From Gemmataceae bacterium (GTDB taxonomy: Bacteria > Planctomycetota > Planctomycetia > Gemmatales > Gemmataceae), in assembly GCA_022842245.1 (NCBI GenBank), contig JALHPZ010000018.1, forward strand, positions 56,042 through 120,041: a stretch of DNA of 64,000 nt. Direction: 5' to 3'. Positions 54,078-63,959 of the stretch are shown one piece after another (position 1 is the first letter of the stretch; each line of letters opens with the position of its first letter). The position numbers were made by a program, and so were the translations under genes. Under the pieces are notes generated by a model. The model was not told the origin of the DNA and did not search any database. It worked only from the letters and a program-made list of their open reading frames with translations.

Positions 54078-54263
54078 CGACCAATCGCGCGGAGTTCCCG
54101 GCGATCACCTTTATCCCGGTATTGGTGATCTTGAAGCGAGCCTTACGGCTTCCGATTCCCATCAACGGTTTCGTGGTTCCTCGGCAGGCAAACCATACCT
54201 TACCGTTGCCGCCGCAACTCGCGAATCGCGGCGATGCATTTTCGCCTTCGGGAGCGGCTTCCC

Positions 54264-55295
54264 ATGAAAGTCGGACTGGTCGGCTATTCGGGCGTGGGCA
54301 AGAGCACGGTTTTCCAGTGGCTCACGGGCGCGACACCCGATCCGGGCAAGATCCAGCAGGGCCAGGTGGCAACCGCGGATGTGGCCGACGACCGCCTACG
54401 CCGGATCGCCGAGGCTTACAAACCCAAGAAGCTCACGTTTGCAAAGGTCGAGTTCCTCGACACGCCTGGCTTGATGGCCGACGATCGCAAGGACAATCCG
54501 CGCCGCCTCGGGATCCTGCGGGAGGCGAACGGCATGGTCGTTGTGCTCGATGGGTTCAGCGGTGCGCCGCTCGCCGAGCAGTTGCGGAAGTTCCGGGAGG
54601 AACTCCTCTACGCCGACCTCGAGATCGTGATGAACCGCGTGCCGAAGGTCGAAGCGCAGATGAAGAAGGCCAAACCGGCGAAGGAGCGGGAACTGGACGA
54701 GCTGGAACTGGCGACGCTGAAGCGTGTCATTGCCGGGATGGAGGCCGGGAAGTTCGCGAAGGAATTGAACATCACGGAGGAGGAGGAGAAACCGCTGCGC
54801 AGCTTTCAACTGCTGACGCTCAAGCCGGAAACCGTGCTGGTGAATCGGGGCGATTCAGGCTTCAACGACCCTCTGCCGAAGGACCTTTTGGATCTCTGCC
54901 CGACGGCGTGCCAGGCGCCGGTGAAGTTGGAGATGGAACTAGCTGCGCTTTCGGAGGAGGACCGGCAGATGTTCATGTCGGACCTCGGGTTCACGGCATC
55001 GTTCCGCGAAGCGACGATACGCAGCATCTTCTACGCGATGGAGCGGATCGTGTTCTTTACGGCCGGGCACGACGAGTGCCGGTCGTGGGCGATGGACAAG
55101 GGGGGCACCGCGGTGGACGGGGCCGCGTGCATCCACAACGACCTTGCCGCACGGTTCGTCCGTGCCCGTGTCGTCGGCCATGATCACTTCGTCCAATGCG
55201 GCTATTCCGAGAAGGAAGCCAAGGCGAAGGGCCTCGAACGGCTTGAAGGCAAGCAATACATCGTGCAGGACGGCGACGTGATCGAGATCCTGTGA
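54264..55295 (+). CDS. YchF-like P-loop NTPase (DUF933/TGS), probably GTP-type
   Basis: A 343-aa YchF-family GTPase/ATPase. The start at 54264 has GGGAG upstream. It contains P-loop GYSGVGKST (residues 7-15), a DTPGL switch, a helical coiled-coil insertion (ELEATLKRVIAGMEAGKF-like) and a C-terminal TGS-type domain (FFTAGHDECRSWAMDKGGTA ... QYIVQDGDVIEIL). Canonical YchF binds ATP through a N-x-x-E base-recognition motif. Here the aligned stretch LLTLKPETVLVNRGDSG has NRGD, closer to the GTP-specific NKxD. Canonical YchF also has DIAGL where this has DTPGL. It may therefore be a GTP-specific YchF paralogue. Confidence 0.9.
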   Translation: MKVGLVGYSGVGKSTVFQWLTGATPDPGKIQQGQVATADVADDRLRRIAEAYKPKKLTFAKVEFLDTPGLMADDRKDNPRRLGILREANGMVVVLDGFSGAPLAEQLRKFREELLYADLEIVMNRVPKVEAQMKKAKPAKERELDELELATLKRVIAGMEAGKFAKELNITEEEEKPLRSFQLLTLKPETVLVNRGDSGFNDPLPKDLLDLCPTACQAPVKLEMELAALSEEDRQMFMSDLGFTASFREATIRSIFYAMERIVFFTAGHDECRSWAMDKGGTAVDGAACIHNDLAARFVRARVVGHDHFVQCGYSEKEAKAKGLERLEGKQYIVQDGDVIEIL

Positions 55296-55298
55296 CGA

Positions 55299-56951
55299 TT
55301 ACTTCCTCACGGTCGGTGCCAGGATTCGCGACGAGTAATCCTGACCGTGATGGATCGTGATCAGTGCCGGTTTCGCATCTTTTGGGAATTCGATCGTCGC
55401 CGGCTTCCCGTTTTGCGGGTTCGGTTCGTAGAGCGGTGAACCAGTGCCACTCACCGTCACGCGGATGCGGTGGCCTTTGTTGAACACCTGGCTGATCCAG
55501 CCTATATCCCACGCGACCGTGTAGACCTTGCCAGGCTCCATCAACTCTTCCTTGTCGAAACCGTTCCGGTAACGGACGCGGATCGGGTAATCCACGATCA
55601 GGATCGAGCGTCCGTCGGGGTACACGTCGCAGATGCGGACCAGGAGATCGGTGTCCGGAGTCGAACAGGAAATCTTCAACTCGGCCTTCACGCGACCCGT
55701 CCATTCGACGGCATCCTTGAGCGGTTCTGTCGTAAAGGTTCGCACTTCGGCCTGGCGCTCGAACGGCCGGGCGTCGCGTGCGCCGGGGAACGCCGTGCCG
55801 GGAATGGACATCGGCACGAACGGATCGCTTGTGTACTTGGTGGAGCTGTTCTTCGACGGGGCCATTGCCTCGAGCTTACCGCCCTCGTGGAAGTACAGGG
55901 GCGTCATCTCGTGTTTTGGCGGGAAGTCGGTCGCGGTCCGCCAGACGTTGCCGGGGGCACCCTCTTCGCCGACGGCGCCCATGACGTAGTATCGCACGGC
56001 CGGATCGCGCTCGACGCCGTTGGCTTCGCCTTTCAAGTGGTGGTTGAACCATTTCACCATGTGCTCTTCCTCCGGCCAGGCCGCGTTGGCCGGATAGGTC
56101 AATTCGCCATTCTTGATTCCCTTGTTCAGCCGGCCATGCAGCCAGGGGCCGATGACGAGTTGCTGCTTCCCGCGCGAGTTCGGCCCGCCCTTGGCATTGC
56201 GGCCCTGAAAGCTTGCGATTGAACCCTGATTCATGAAGTCGTACCAACTGCCGATCGTGAAGCACGGCACGTTCATCTTGTCGAAGTGGAGCGAACAGTC
56301 CTCCGCCTTCCAGTAGTCGTCGTAGGTCGGGTGCTGCATCCACTCTTCGAGGAGTTTTGCGTTATCCATCGGATTGCGGCAGACCGTGCCGAGCGACTTG
56401 AAGCGATTCGGTCGGGTGACGCCGCCGATGCGATAGCCCTCGTGGAAGAGGCTGAGGCCGGTGTCGACCATGTATTGGGCGGCGAGATGCGGCGGGGCGG
56501 TTACGGCGAGGAAGTTCTGGGCGAAGCCGCCCTGTGAACTGCCGAAGGTACCGACCTTTCCCGTGCACCAGTCTTGCTTCGCAAGCCATTCGCAGGTGTC
56601 GTTGCCATCCTGGAGTTCGCCCCAGCCGAGTGCGCGATAGCCGACCCAGGTGCCTTCGGACTTGTGTGCGCCTCGGAAGTTCACCATCGCGACGACGAAA
56701 CCCGCCTTGGCGATCCGCGCCGCCGCTTCGCGGGTACCTTTGCCGCGAATGTCGGCGTAGCGTTGCTCGAAGAGCGCCGGCCACGGGCCTTTCCCTTCGG
56801 GAATGTAGAGGTATGCCGATAGCCGTTTGCCATCCCGCAACGGGATCATTACATGACGTTCGGTGACTGTGCCGATCTTCTCGTCCGGCTCCTGGGATCG
56901 GAGCGACGGTGTGAGTGCGAGGACGAACAGGACGAAAAGGAATGGCTTCAT
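55299..56951 (-). CDS. Exported CocE/NonD family hydrolase
   Basis: A 550-aa exported hydrolase of the CocE/X-prolyl-dipeptidyl-peptidase (S15) group. Signal peptide MKPFLFVLFVLALTPSLRS. The alpha/beta fold starts VMIPLRDGKRLSAYLYIPEG, the nucleophile elbow is FGSSQGGFAQN, and the C-terminal jelly-roll domain contains DTDLLVRICDVYPDG and the catalytic His region GHRIRVTVSGT. Such enzymes cleave acyl or peptide substrates; CocE itself hydrolyses cocaine and other family members cut amide or ester bonds. The natural substrate is unknown. The 3' end lies 3 bp from the convergent YchF-like gene. Confidence 0.93.
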   Translation of the reverse strand: MKPFLFVLFVLALTPSLRSQEPDEKIGTVTERHVMIPLRDGKRLSAYLYIPEGKGPWPALFEQRYADIRGKGTREAAARIAKAGFVVAMVNFRGAHKSEGTWVGYRALGWGELQDGNDTCEWLAKQDWCTGKVGTFGSSQGGFAQNFLAVTAPPHLAAQYMVDTGLSLFHEGYRIGGVTRPNRFKSLGTVCRNPMDNAKLLEEWMQHPTYDDYWKAEDCSLHFDKMNVPCFTIGSWYDFMNQGSIASFQGRNAKGGPNSRGKQQLVIGPWLHGRLNKGIKNGELTYPANAAWPEEEHMVKWFNHHLKGEANGVERDPAVRYYVMGAVGEEGAPGNVWRTATDFPPKHEMTPLYFHEGGKLEAMAPSKNSSTKYTSDPFVPMSIPGTAFPGARDARPFERQAEVRTFTTEPLKDAVEWTGRVKAELKISCSTPDTDLLVRICDVYPDGRSILIVDYPIRVRYRNGFDKEELMEPGKVYTVAWDIGWISQVFNKGHRIRVTVSGTGSPLYEPNPQNGKPATIEFPKDAKPALITIHHGQDYSSRILAPTVRK

Positions 56952-57038
56952 GCATCCACACTATGCACGAACCGATCCGGTTTCCATTTCCCGTTCCTCT
57001 TCGCTCGCTAAAACAACCAACTCACACGAGGATTTTCC

Positions 57039-57938
57039 ATGACCGTCTCTTGGCGCGGCGTGTTCCCCGCCGCCTGCACCCAATTCCACGCCGACGAATC
57101 GCTGAATATCCCCGGCACGCTCAAACACCTCGACGCGATGCTCGCCGCCGGCGTTCATGGCTTCGTGATGATGGGCAGCGTCGGCGAAAACACGACGCTG
57201 GAACTCAGTGAGAAGAAGGACTTGCTGAAGGCGACCCTCGAACACGTCGGCAAGAAGGTGCCCGTGCTCACCGGCGTGGCGGAATACACGACATCGCAGT
57301 CGTGCCGCTGGGCCGAGGCTGCGGCGAAACTCGGAGCCGACGGCCTGATGGTGCTGCCGCCGATGGTCTACAAGGGCGACGACCGCGAGACGATGGCGCA
57401 CTTCCGCACCGTGGCGAAGGCGACCGACCTGCCGATCATGATCTACAACAATCCGCCGGCCTACAAAGCCGACATCACGCCCGAAATGTTCGTCGAACTC
57501 GCCGACGAGCCGAAGTTCGCCAGCATCAAGGAATCGAGCGACAACCCGCGCCGCATCACCGACATCATCAACCTCACGAAGGACCGCTACGTCCTGTTCG
57601 CCGGCGTGGACGATCTCTTTCTTGAGTGCGTGATGCTCGGTGCCGTCGGCTGGATCAGCGGCCTCGTGAACGCGTTCCCGGCTGAGAATCGGCTGATTTG
57701 GGACCTCGTGCTGACCGGGAAGTGGACGGAAGCCCGCGCGATTTATCGCTGGTACACGCCGCTGTTGCACCTCGACACGCATCCGAAGCTCGTGCAGTAC
57801 ATCAAGCTCGCAAGCGCCGAGTGCGGCTACGGCACCGAACTGTGCCGGGCGCCGCGGCTGAGTCTCGTAGGCGAAGAGCGCGAGCGTGTCCTTGGTATTA
57901 TCCGCAAGGCGATCGCGACGCGACCGAAAGTTAAATGA
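57039..57938 (+). CDS. DapA-superfamily lyase/deaminase
   Basis: A 299-aa class I aldolase-type (beta/alpha)8 enzyme of the dihydrodipicolinate synthase superfamily. Motifs: GSVGENTTL (phosphate-binding), YNNPPAYKADI (the Tyr; true DHDPS usually has YNVP), and the Schiff-base lysine in ASIKESSDN. The ending GYGTELCRAPRLSL matches subgroups of hydroxyproline- or sugar-acid-degrading members rather than the lysine-pathway enzyme. The DapL gene here also makes a lysine role possible but the motif differences argue against it. The 3' end overlaps the convergent epimerase-like gene by 8 bp. Confidence 0.9.
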   Translation: MTVSWRGVFPAACTQFHADESLNIPGTLKHLDAMLAAGVHGFVMMGSVGENTTLELSEKKDLLKATLEHVGKKVPVLTGVAEYTTSQSCRWAEAAAKLGADGLMVLPPMVYKGDDRETMAHFRTVAKATDLPIMIYNNPPAYKADITPEMFVELADEPKFASIKESSDNPRRITDIINLTKDRYVLFAGVDDLFLECVMLGAVGWISGLVNAFPAENRLIWDLVLTGKWTEARAIYRWYTPLLHLDTHPKLVQYIKLASAECGYGTELCRAPRLSLVGEERERVLGIIRKAIATRPKVK

Positions 57939-58761
57939 TGCAAGCCGACAGACCTGTGCGATAGCTCGGGTGGCGCGGCGCGAACCCCAGTTGGCGCCGC
58001 GCTTTTTCGTTCGAGACGCGTCGGTTCGCTTCGCGGATCGGTTGTGGTGCATTCTCAAACCGAGCCGTCGGTGCCCCAACGACTTCGGCTGCGAGCGTGT
58101 AGAAGTCCCGCCGCCGCACCGGCTCGCCATCGGCGACAAGGTACGTTTCGCCGGGTTTACCGTTCCTTTCTGCCGCCAGCACCGCCTGAACGCCGTCGTC
58201 GACATGGATCAGGTTGAGCCACTTCTCCGCATCGCCGACAAGCGGCTCGCCGTTCAGCAACGCTTGCCTTCGCAAGATGCGATCCGGTCCGTAGATTCCG
58301 GCGAACCGCAGCACAATCGCGTCGGGCCGAAACTCCTGCAGCGTCCGTTCCGCGTCCAACACGACCTTGCCCGATTCCTCGATCGGCTCCGTCTGAGAGT
58401 CTTCGTTCACCCATTTGCCATCGGTCTGACCGTAAACGCTCGTACTGCTCACGAAAAGAAACGGTCCCGTGCAACGGATGGCGCGCAGCGCGTTCCGAAG
58501 TCCGTTTACGTACACTTCGCGCATCGACTTTCCCGCCGTGCGGTCGAAACCGATGGCGTAGAAAACCGTCGACGCTTCAGGCAAGCTTCGAAGGCTCGCC
58601 GGATCGAGCACGTCGCCACGGATCGGCTCGATGCCGGCCTTCGCAATCGAATCGTTCCGACCTCGCGTCAGCGCCGCGACACGGTGACAGCGATCGAGCC
58701 ACGCACGCGCGACGCGAGAACCGAGGTAGCCGCAGCCGAGTATGAGATGGGGAGCCGTCAT
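57931..58761 (-). CDS. NAD-dependent epimerase/dehydratase-like SDR (YeeZ type)
   Basis: A 276-aa extended/atypical SDR. The Rossmann fold opens LILGCGYLGSRVARAW (G-x-G-x-x-G), then LTRGRNDSIAKAGIEPIRGDVLD and the SSTSVYGQTDGKW catalytic segment with a Y-x-x-x-K-like arrangement. Further landmarks are LRFAGIYGPDR and IHVDDGVQAVLAA. It resembles the YeeZ/SDR_a5 group, which is soluble and poorly characterised. It is read convergently with the DapA-like gene. A 108-bp divergent intergenic region separates it from the coiled-coil gene. Confidence 0.88.
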   Translation of the reverse strand: MTAPHLILGCGYLGSRVARAWLDRCHRVAALTRGRNDSIAKAGIEPIRGDVLDPASLRSLPEASTVFYAIGFDRTAGKSMREVYVNGLRNALRAIRCTGPFLFVSSTSVYGQTDGKWVNEDSQTEPIEESGKVVLDAERTLQEFRPDAIVLRFAGIYGPDRILRRQALLNGEPLVGDAEKWLNLIHVDDGVQAVLAAERNGKPGETYLVADGEPVRRRDFYTLAAEVVGAPTARFENAPQPIREANRRVSNEKARRQLGFAPRHPSYRTGLSACII

Positions 58762-58807
58762 GAGAGGTCGAGGTTACTCTTTGAAACAAACCTGTTACCG
58801 AGTTTCC

Positions 58808-58837
58808 TTGCTCGGCGGGATACCCTTGAATTATAGT
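58808..58837 (+). promoter_or_regulatory. Candidate promoter for the coiled-coil gene
   Basis: TTGCTC (58808-58813), an 18-nt spacer and TATAGT (58832-58837). The -10 box matches five of six positions; the -35 box is weak. It leaves about 25 nt of leader with GAGG before the ATG at 58870. Confidence 0.45.
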
Positions 58838-58869
58838 TAAGAGTGGAGAGTCGCGTTCCGAGGTGAGCC

Positions 58870-61800
58870 ATGTCCGCCGTCAAGCTGCCGCACGCCATCG
58901 AAGAGAAGCTCGGCGAACTCGCGCAGCGGGTGCGCAAGCTCTGGTTTTATCGTGGCGTGAGCTGGTTCGCGCTCGTGTGCCTCGGCTCAGCGCTCGGCCT
59001 CGTGTTGCTGGACGCGAACTTCGATCTGCCCGGCTACGGCCGCGCGGTCCTGCTCGCCGGCTGGGCGATCGCTCAGGTGTTCGCGTTCCGCCGACTCGTC
59101 ATCCGGCCGATACGCAGCCCGATCCCCGTGCCGCTCCTCGCGGTCGCCATCGAGGACCAATTCCCGAACCTCTCCGAACGCCTCACGACGCTCGTTGAGT
59201 TGAGTGAGAACGCCGAGCCGGGCAATGGCTCGAAGGCGCTCATCGCCGTGCTGGCGAAGGACACGGCCCAACGCGCCAAGAAGCTGAACTTCCAGAAGGC
59301 CGCGCCGACGGCGTCCGTGCTGCGCCTGGCGCTCGTCTCGGTGCTGGTCGCCGGGGCAATCCTCGCGCCGCTCGTACTCATCCCCGGCGCAGCCGATCGC
59401 GTCCGACGATTTCTAACGCCCTGGTCCGGCGCAAGGGCCGACGCCGGGTTCCGCATCGTCGTGTCGTCCAAGGACCTCGTGATGAAGCGGAACGACGCCG
59501 TCACGCTCACGGGCTACCTGGAACGGCTCGCTCCCGAGTCGACGCTGCCGGAGATCGCGACGCTTGTCTACAAGGAGGCCGGCGGTGAAGAGCGAAAGCT
59601 GCCAATGACCGGCGACGAACAGGCTGCATTCACTGTCACTCGCCCGCGCGTGACTGAGGGCTTCGACTACTGCATCGAGGCCGAAGGCGTGCGTAGCGAC
59701 TGGTTTACCGTCACGGTCGTCGATGCCGTCGAGTTGGGCGAAGGGACGACCTTCACGGTGCGCCCGCCGAAGTACGCCGCTGGCCTTGTCGAGGAGAGAC
59801 CGCACCAAGGCCTACAGGAATTCGAGTCGCTTCAATACAGCAAGGTGTCGTTCCACCTGAAGTTCAACCGTCCGGCGCGGTCCGCGCACTTCGAATGGAA
59901 GCCCGCCAACCCGAACGCGCAGGTCGCGGCCGACCAATTCTTTGCAACACTCAACGACGACCGCACGGTCGGCACGGCCGAATGGATGCTCATCGGCGAC
60001 GGCACACTGAAACTGATCCTCGCTGGCGAGCACAACGTGCGGACGGAAGTCGTTGTCGCAACGAAGGCCACGCCGGACGCGCCGCCGAAGTTCGAGAAGG
60101 TGACGGGCGTGACCGAGACGATCCGTGACGTGCGGCCGGGCGAGCGCGTGCCGATCGAGTTGCTCGTCACCGACGACGTAAAGGTCGACAAACTCGAATT
60201 GCATTTCGAATTGAACGGCGACCCGACGACGAAACGGGTGCTGCCAATCGCGATCAAGGACGTAGGAACCGTGCGGGCCGAGGGCCGGTATTCGTTCGAC
60301 CTCGCGGACAAGGCTAAAGAAGGCGACGCGATCAAGTTCCGCATCCGCGCAGTGGACAACCGTAGCGTGCCGGAATTCCAAAAGGCGCCTCAGGAGGTGT
60401 TCTTCCCGGAGAAGGGTTGGTCCAGCCTGCGGATCGACCGCTCGGCGAAGCCGCTGGCGGAGCAGGACGTGCTCGCGAAGAAGGACAAGATCAAGGAGAA
60501 GCTCGCCGACGCGAAGAAGGACGTGGCCGCGGCGGAAAAGGCGGTCGAGGAAGTGAAAAAGGACGCGGCCGGGAAGGACCAGTTGACGCCCGACCAGATC
60601 GCGAAGCTCGACAACGCGAAGAACAAGGAGAAGGACGCGGCCCGGCAACTGGACGATCTCGCGCGCGAGACCGGGCTGACGCCGGACTACCGGCCGCTGG
60701 CGAACCGGATCAAGAATGTCAGCGACGACCCGCTGCGACAGGCGGACGAACAACTACGCAAGGCTCAAAACGAAGCCGACCCGCAATTGCGCGACAAGGC
60801 GATCCGTGAGACGGACGCTCAGTTGGATCGCGCGAAGGGTGATCTCGATGAACTGGAGAAACAAGTCGACGGCTTCGCGCGGAACCTCCAGGATCAGCGC
60901 AAGCTGGAAGAACTTGCCGACCGTCAGAAGGAGCTGGCGCAGGAACTAAAAGCCAACCCAAACAATGATCGTGTCGCGCGGGACGTGGCGAAGAAGCAGC
61001 AGGAGCTGAATGCCGAGCTGGACGACGTGCTGAAGAACAACCCGGAGTTGAAGAAGGCCGTCGACGACCTCGCAGCGGAGCGTGTGAAGGACCTGGCGGC
61101 GGAGGCGAACCGGATCGCGGAGGACCAGAAGCGGCTGGACCGGGCGGCGCAGGATCAGGCCGATGTGACGCGGAAGCGGGCGTTGGACGCGGCGGCAAAG
61201 AAGCAGAAAGAACTGGGGGAGAAGGCGGAGCAGCTCCGCAAGGACACGAAGGACGACGCGAAGGTGGCGGGCGCGGAGGCGCTGCCTAAGGAGCCGTTCG
61301 ACAAGGCGAACGAGCAGATCGCCGGCGGCAACGCCGTCGAAGCGATGACCGAGCAGGAGAAGGCGGCCCGGGAGTTGGACCGGCTGGCGGACGCGCTGGA
61401 GAAGGCCGCCGGGGACCGTCGCGATCCGAAGAAGGCCGCGGACCAGTTGGCGAAGCTCGAGAACGAACTTCGCAAAAAGGCGGCCGAGAACAAGGAGCCG
61501 ACTGACGAGCTTCGCAAGAAGCGCCAGAACGAACAGGAGGCGGTGAAGCGGGCCACGGAGAAGCTGACGACGCCGCCCGGCGACGAGGAGGCGAGGAAGG
61601 CGAAGGAGGACGCCCTCGAAAAGCTGGAGCGCGCGAAGAAGGCCGCGGCCGAGGACCCGGCGAAGGCCGACGAAGCAATGAAGGACGCCGCGGACGCATT
61701 GAAGAAACTCGCCGACAAGTTGCCCGGCCGCGAGGAACGTCTGAAGGCGGCGAAGGAGGAACTCGAAAAACTCCAACGCGAGCAGGACGCGCTCGGCAAG

Positions 61801-63936
61801 GAAATTCAGGAGAGGGCGAAGGGGCTGGAGAAAAAGGCAGACGAGGCGGCGAGGAAGGAGGCCGCTGAGAAGCTGGCCGACGCGGCGAAGAAGCAGGAAG
61901 AACTGGCGAAGAAGATTGACGAACTCGACGCGCCCGGGCTGGAGAATCGGCAGGACCGCACGGCCGAGGCCGCGAAGCGGGCCGCAGAGGATTTGAAGGA
62001 CGGCCGCACGCAGGACATCGGCGTGTCGCTGCACCAGGCGAAGCGGGCGATGGATCAGCTGAAGCAGGCGATCGACGGGCAGAAGCCGAACGACCAGAAG
62101 GCCGACGAACTGTCGAAGAAGCAGAAGGAGATCGCGGACGCCGCGGCGAAGGCGGACGGCAAACCGATGCCGAACCAGCTTCAGCGGCTCCAGGAGGAGC
62201 AGCGCGACCTCCGCAACGAGTTGGCGAAGCTGAACGAACCGAACGACGCGGAGCAGTTGAGCCGCGCGAAGGACGCCGTTCGCAGGGCCGAGGAGGCGCT
62301 GCAGCGCAACGACGCCGACGAATTGAAGAAGAAGACGAAGGAGGCGGCCGACGAACTCGATAAGCTCGCCGACCAGTTGGCGGGCGCCGAGTCGGACCGG
62401 CAGCGCGCCGAGCGGATCGCGGAGAAGCAGGAGGCGGCCGCGGAGAGGGCGAAGCAGCAGGCGGGCAAACCGTCAACGCCCGAACAGAACGAGGCGGCGA
62501 AGGACGAGCTACAACGGCAGATCGAGGATTTGAACCGGACGCGCGCCGGCGATGCCCAGGAAGAGAAGAAGAAGGCGGCGGACGCATTCGAAAAGCTCCG
62601 CAAGGAGCCGAACCCGGAGAAAGCGCCGAAGCTGCAGAAAGACGCCGCCGACGCGACGCGCGCCCTCGCGGACAAAATGGCGGGCGGGAAGCCGGAGGAG
62701 ACCACGAAGAAGGAGCCGGGCGAGCGCGGCAACCCGGACGCGAACAACGAGGGGGACACGGCCGACGGCCAGCTTCCCTCCAAGAAAGATGCGCGGGCGG
62801 CTCGCGATCTGGCAAAGCAGGAGCGCGAGTTGAAGGACGAGTTGGCGAAGGCGAACGAACAGGGCCAGCAAGGCCCTATGGCGACCGACAACAGGAAAGC
62901 CGAGGAATTGGCGAAGCAGCAGCAGCAACTCGCCGACGAGGCGAAGCAACTTGCGGAGGAGGCGGGCAAGAACGGCGAAACGCAGGCGGCGCCCGCGAAG
63001 GAGGCCGCGAAGCAGGCGCAGGAGGCGGCCGACCAGCACAAGGCCGGCGCGCCGGAGCGCGGGCAGGCGGCGGGCGAGAAGGCACAGCAGCATTTGGAGC
63101 AGGCCGCGAAGGCGAACCCGGACAACGCCGCCGGCCAGAAAGCGAAGGCGCTCGCCGAAAAGCAAAAGGCTTTGAACGAGCAGGCCGGCGAACAGGGGAA
63201 GGACGCCGGCGGGAACGCCGCCCAGCAGCAGAAGCAACAAGGAGACCTCGCCAAACAGGCTGGCGACCTGGCGGACAAGCTCGAAGACGCCGCCAACGAG
63301 CCGGGCAACGGCAACAAGGTCGATGGCGAGAAGCTCAAGAAAGCGGCCGAAAAGGCGCGCGAGGCGAAACAACAAATGGAACGCGCGAAGCGCGAGGACG
63401 AGGCCGGGCGCAAGCCGAATGCCGAAAACGCCCGCCAACAGGCGGACAAGGCTCTCGACGAGGCAAAGAAGGAAGCCGGCGAGGCGGCGGGCGAACCGAT
63501 GGAGCCGATGAACGACCCGAAGGGCGGCCCGAAACCGGGCGAGAACGGCAACGCGAAGCAGGCCGGCAAGGCAGTGAAGGAGGCCGAAGGCAAGATGGAT
63601 CAGGCCGGTCGAGAACTCGGCAAGAAGCAGAACGATCAGGCACAGAAGTCCATGGAGCAGGCCGCGAAGAAACTTGACGATGCCGCCAAGCAACTCGGCG
63701 ACGGCAAGGGCCAGGCCGGTAATTCCACCACGCCCGGTGGCAACGACGGCTCCGACAAGTCCGCCACCACGCAGGCTGAACTGCCAAAGGACCTCCAGCA
63801 GTACCTCGGCAAACCATGGGGAGAACTCTCCGGCGAGGTGAAGTCCAAGATCATCCAGGACCTGAAGGCGAAATACGGAGAGGACTACGCCCGCGTTATC
63901 AAGCTCTACTTCGAATCGATCGCCGATCGGAAGTGA
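58870..63936 (+). CDS. Very long coiled-coil membrane protein (DUF4175-like)
   Basis: A 1688-aa protein with three domains. Residues 1-180 have about three membrane helices (GVSWFALVCLGSALGLVLL, AVLLAGWAIAQVFAF, LALVSVLVAGAILAPLVLI) and a soluble segment between them. Residues 180-520 are beta-rich and extracytoplasmic. Residues about 520-1640 are a continuous coiled coil rich in Ala, Lys, Glu and Asp with heptad repeats such as EEVKKDAAGKDQ and ELAKKIDELDAPG. The C-terminus is a conserved globular tail, LPKDLQQYLGKPWGEL and KAKYGEDYARVIKLYFESI. Related planctomycete proteins accompany BatA/VWA genes, but not here. The start at 58870 has GAGG upstream. The role is unknown. Confidence 0.88.
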   Translation: MSAVKLPHAIEEKLGELAQRVRKLWFYRGVSWFALVCLGSALGLVLLDANFDLPGYGRAVLLAGWAIAQVFAFRRLVIRPIRSPIPVPLLAVAIEDQFPNLSERLTTLVELSENAEPGNGSKALIAVLAKDTAQRAKKLNFQKAAPTASVLRLALVSVLVAGAILAPLVLIPGAADRVRRFLTPWSGARADAGFRIVVSSKDLVMKRNDAVTLTGYLERLAPESTLPEIATLVYKEAGGEERKLPMTGDEQAAFTVTRPRVTEGFDYCIEAEGVRSDWFTVTVVDAVELGEGTTFTVRPPKYAAGLVEERPHQGLQEFESLQYSKVSFHLKFNRPARSAHFEWKPANPNAQVAADQFFATLNDDRTVGTAEWMLIGDGTLKLILAGEHNVRTEVVVATKATPDAPPKFEKVTGVTETIRDVRPGERVPIELLVTDDVKVDKLELHFELNGDPTTKRVLPIAIKDVGTVRAEGRYSFDLADKAKEGDAIKFRIRAVDNRSVPEFQKAPQEVFFPEKGWSSLRIDRSAKPLAEQDVLAKKDKIKEKLADAKKDVAAAEKAVEEVKKDAAGKDQLTPDQIAKLDNAKNKEKDAARQLDDLARETGLTPDYRPLANRIKNVSDDPLRQADEQLRKAQNEADPQLRDKAIRETDAQLDRAKGDLDELEKQVDGFARNLQDQRKLEELADRQKELAQELKANPNNDRVARDVAKKQQELNAELDDVLKNNPELKKAVDDLAAERVKDLAAEANRIAEDQKRLDRAAQDQADVTRKRALDAAAKKQKELGEKAEQLRKDTKDDAKVAGAEALPKEPFDKANEQIAGGNAVEAMTEQEKAARELDRLADALEKAAGDRRDPKKAADQLAKLENELRKKAAENKEPTDELRKKRQNEQEAVKRATEKLTTPPGDEEARKAKEDALEKLERAKKAAAEDPAKADEAMKDAADALKKLADKLPGREERLKAAKEELEKLQREQDALGKEIQERAKGLEKKADEAARKEAAEKLADAAKKQEELAKKIDELDAPGLENRQDRTAEAAKRAAEDLKDGRTQDIGVSLHQAKRAMDQLKQAIDGQKPNDQKADELSKKQKEIADAAAKADGKPMPNQLQRLQEEQRDLRNELAKLNEPNDAEQLSRAKDAVRRAEEALQRNDADELKKKTKEAADELDKLADQLAGAESDRQRAERIAEKQEAAAERAKQQAGKPSTPEQNEAAKDELQRQIEDLNRTRAGDAQEEKKKAADAFEKLRKEPNPEKAPKLQKDAADATRALADKMAGGKPEETTKKEPGERGNPDANNEGDTADGQLPSKKDARAARDLAKQERELKDELAKANEQGQQGPMATDNRKAEELAKQQQQLADEAKQLAEEAGKNGETQAAPAKEAAKQAQEAADQHKAGAPERGQAAGEKAQQHLEQAAKANPDNAAGQKAKALAEKQKALNEQAGEQGKDAGGNAAQQQKQQGDLAKQAGDLADKLEDAANEPGNGNKVDGEKLKKAAEKAREAKQQMERAKREDEAGRKPNAENARQQADKALDEAKKEAGEAAGEPMEPMNDPKGGPKPGENGNAKQAGKAVKEAEGKMDQAGRELGKKQNDQAQKSMEQAAKKLDDAAKQLGDGKGQAGNSTTPGGNDGSDKSATTQAELPKDLQQYLGKPWGELSGEVKSKIIQDLKAKYGEDYARVIKLYFESIADRK

Positions 63937-63959
63937 TTCTCGTTTAGCCGCGACGCGGA

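Noticed and set aside
61286..63693. Several long minus-strand open frames opposite the coiled-coil gene
   Set aside because: They are low-complexity Ser/Arg/Leu reflections of the Ala/Lys/Glu coding repeats, not genes.
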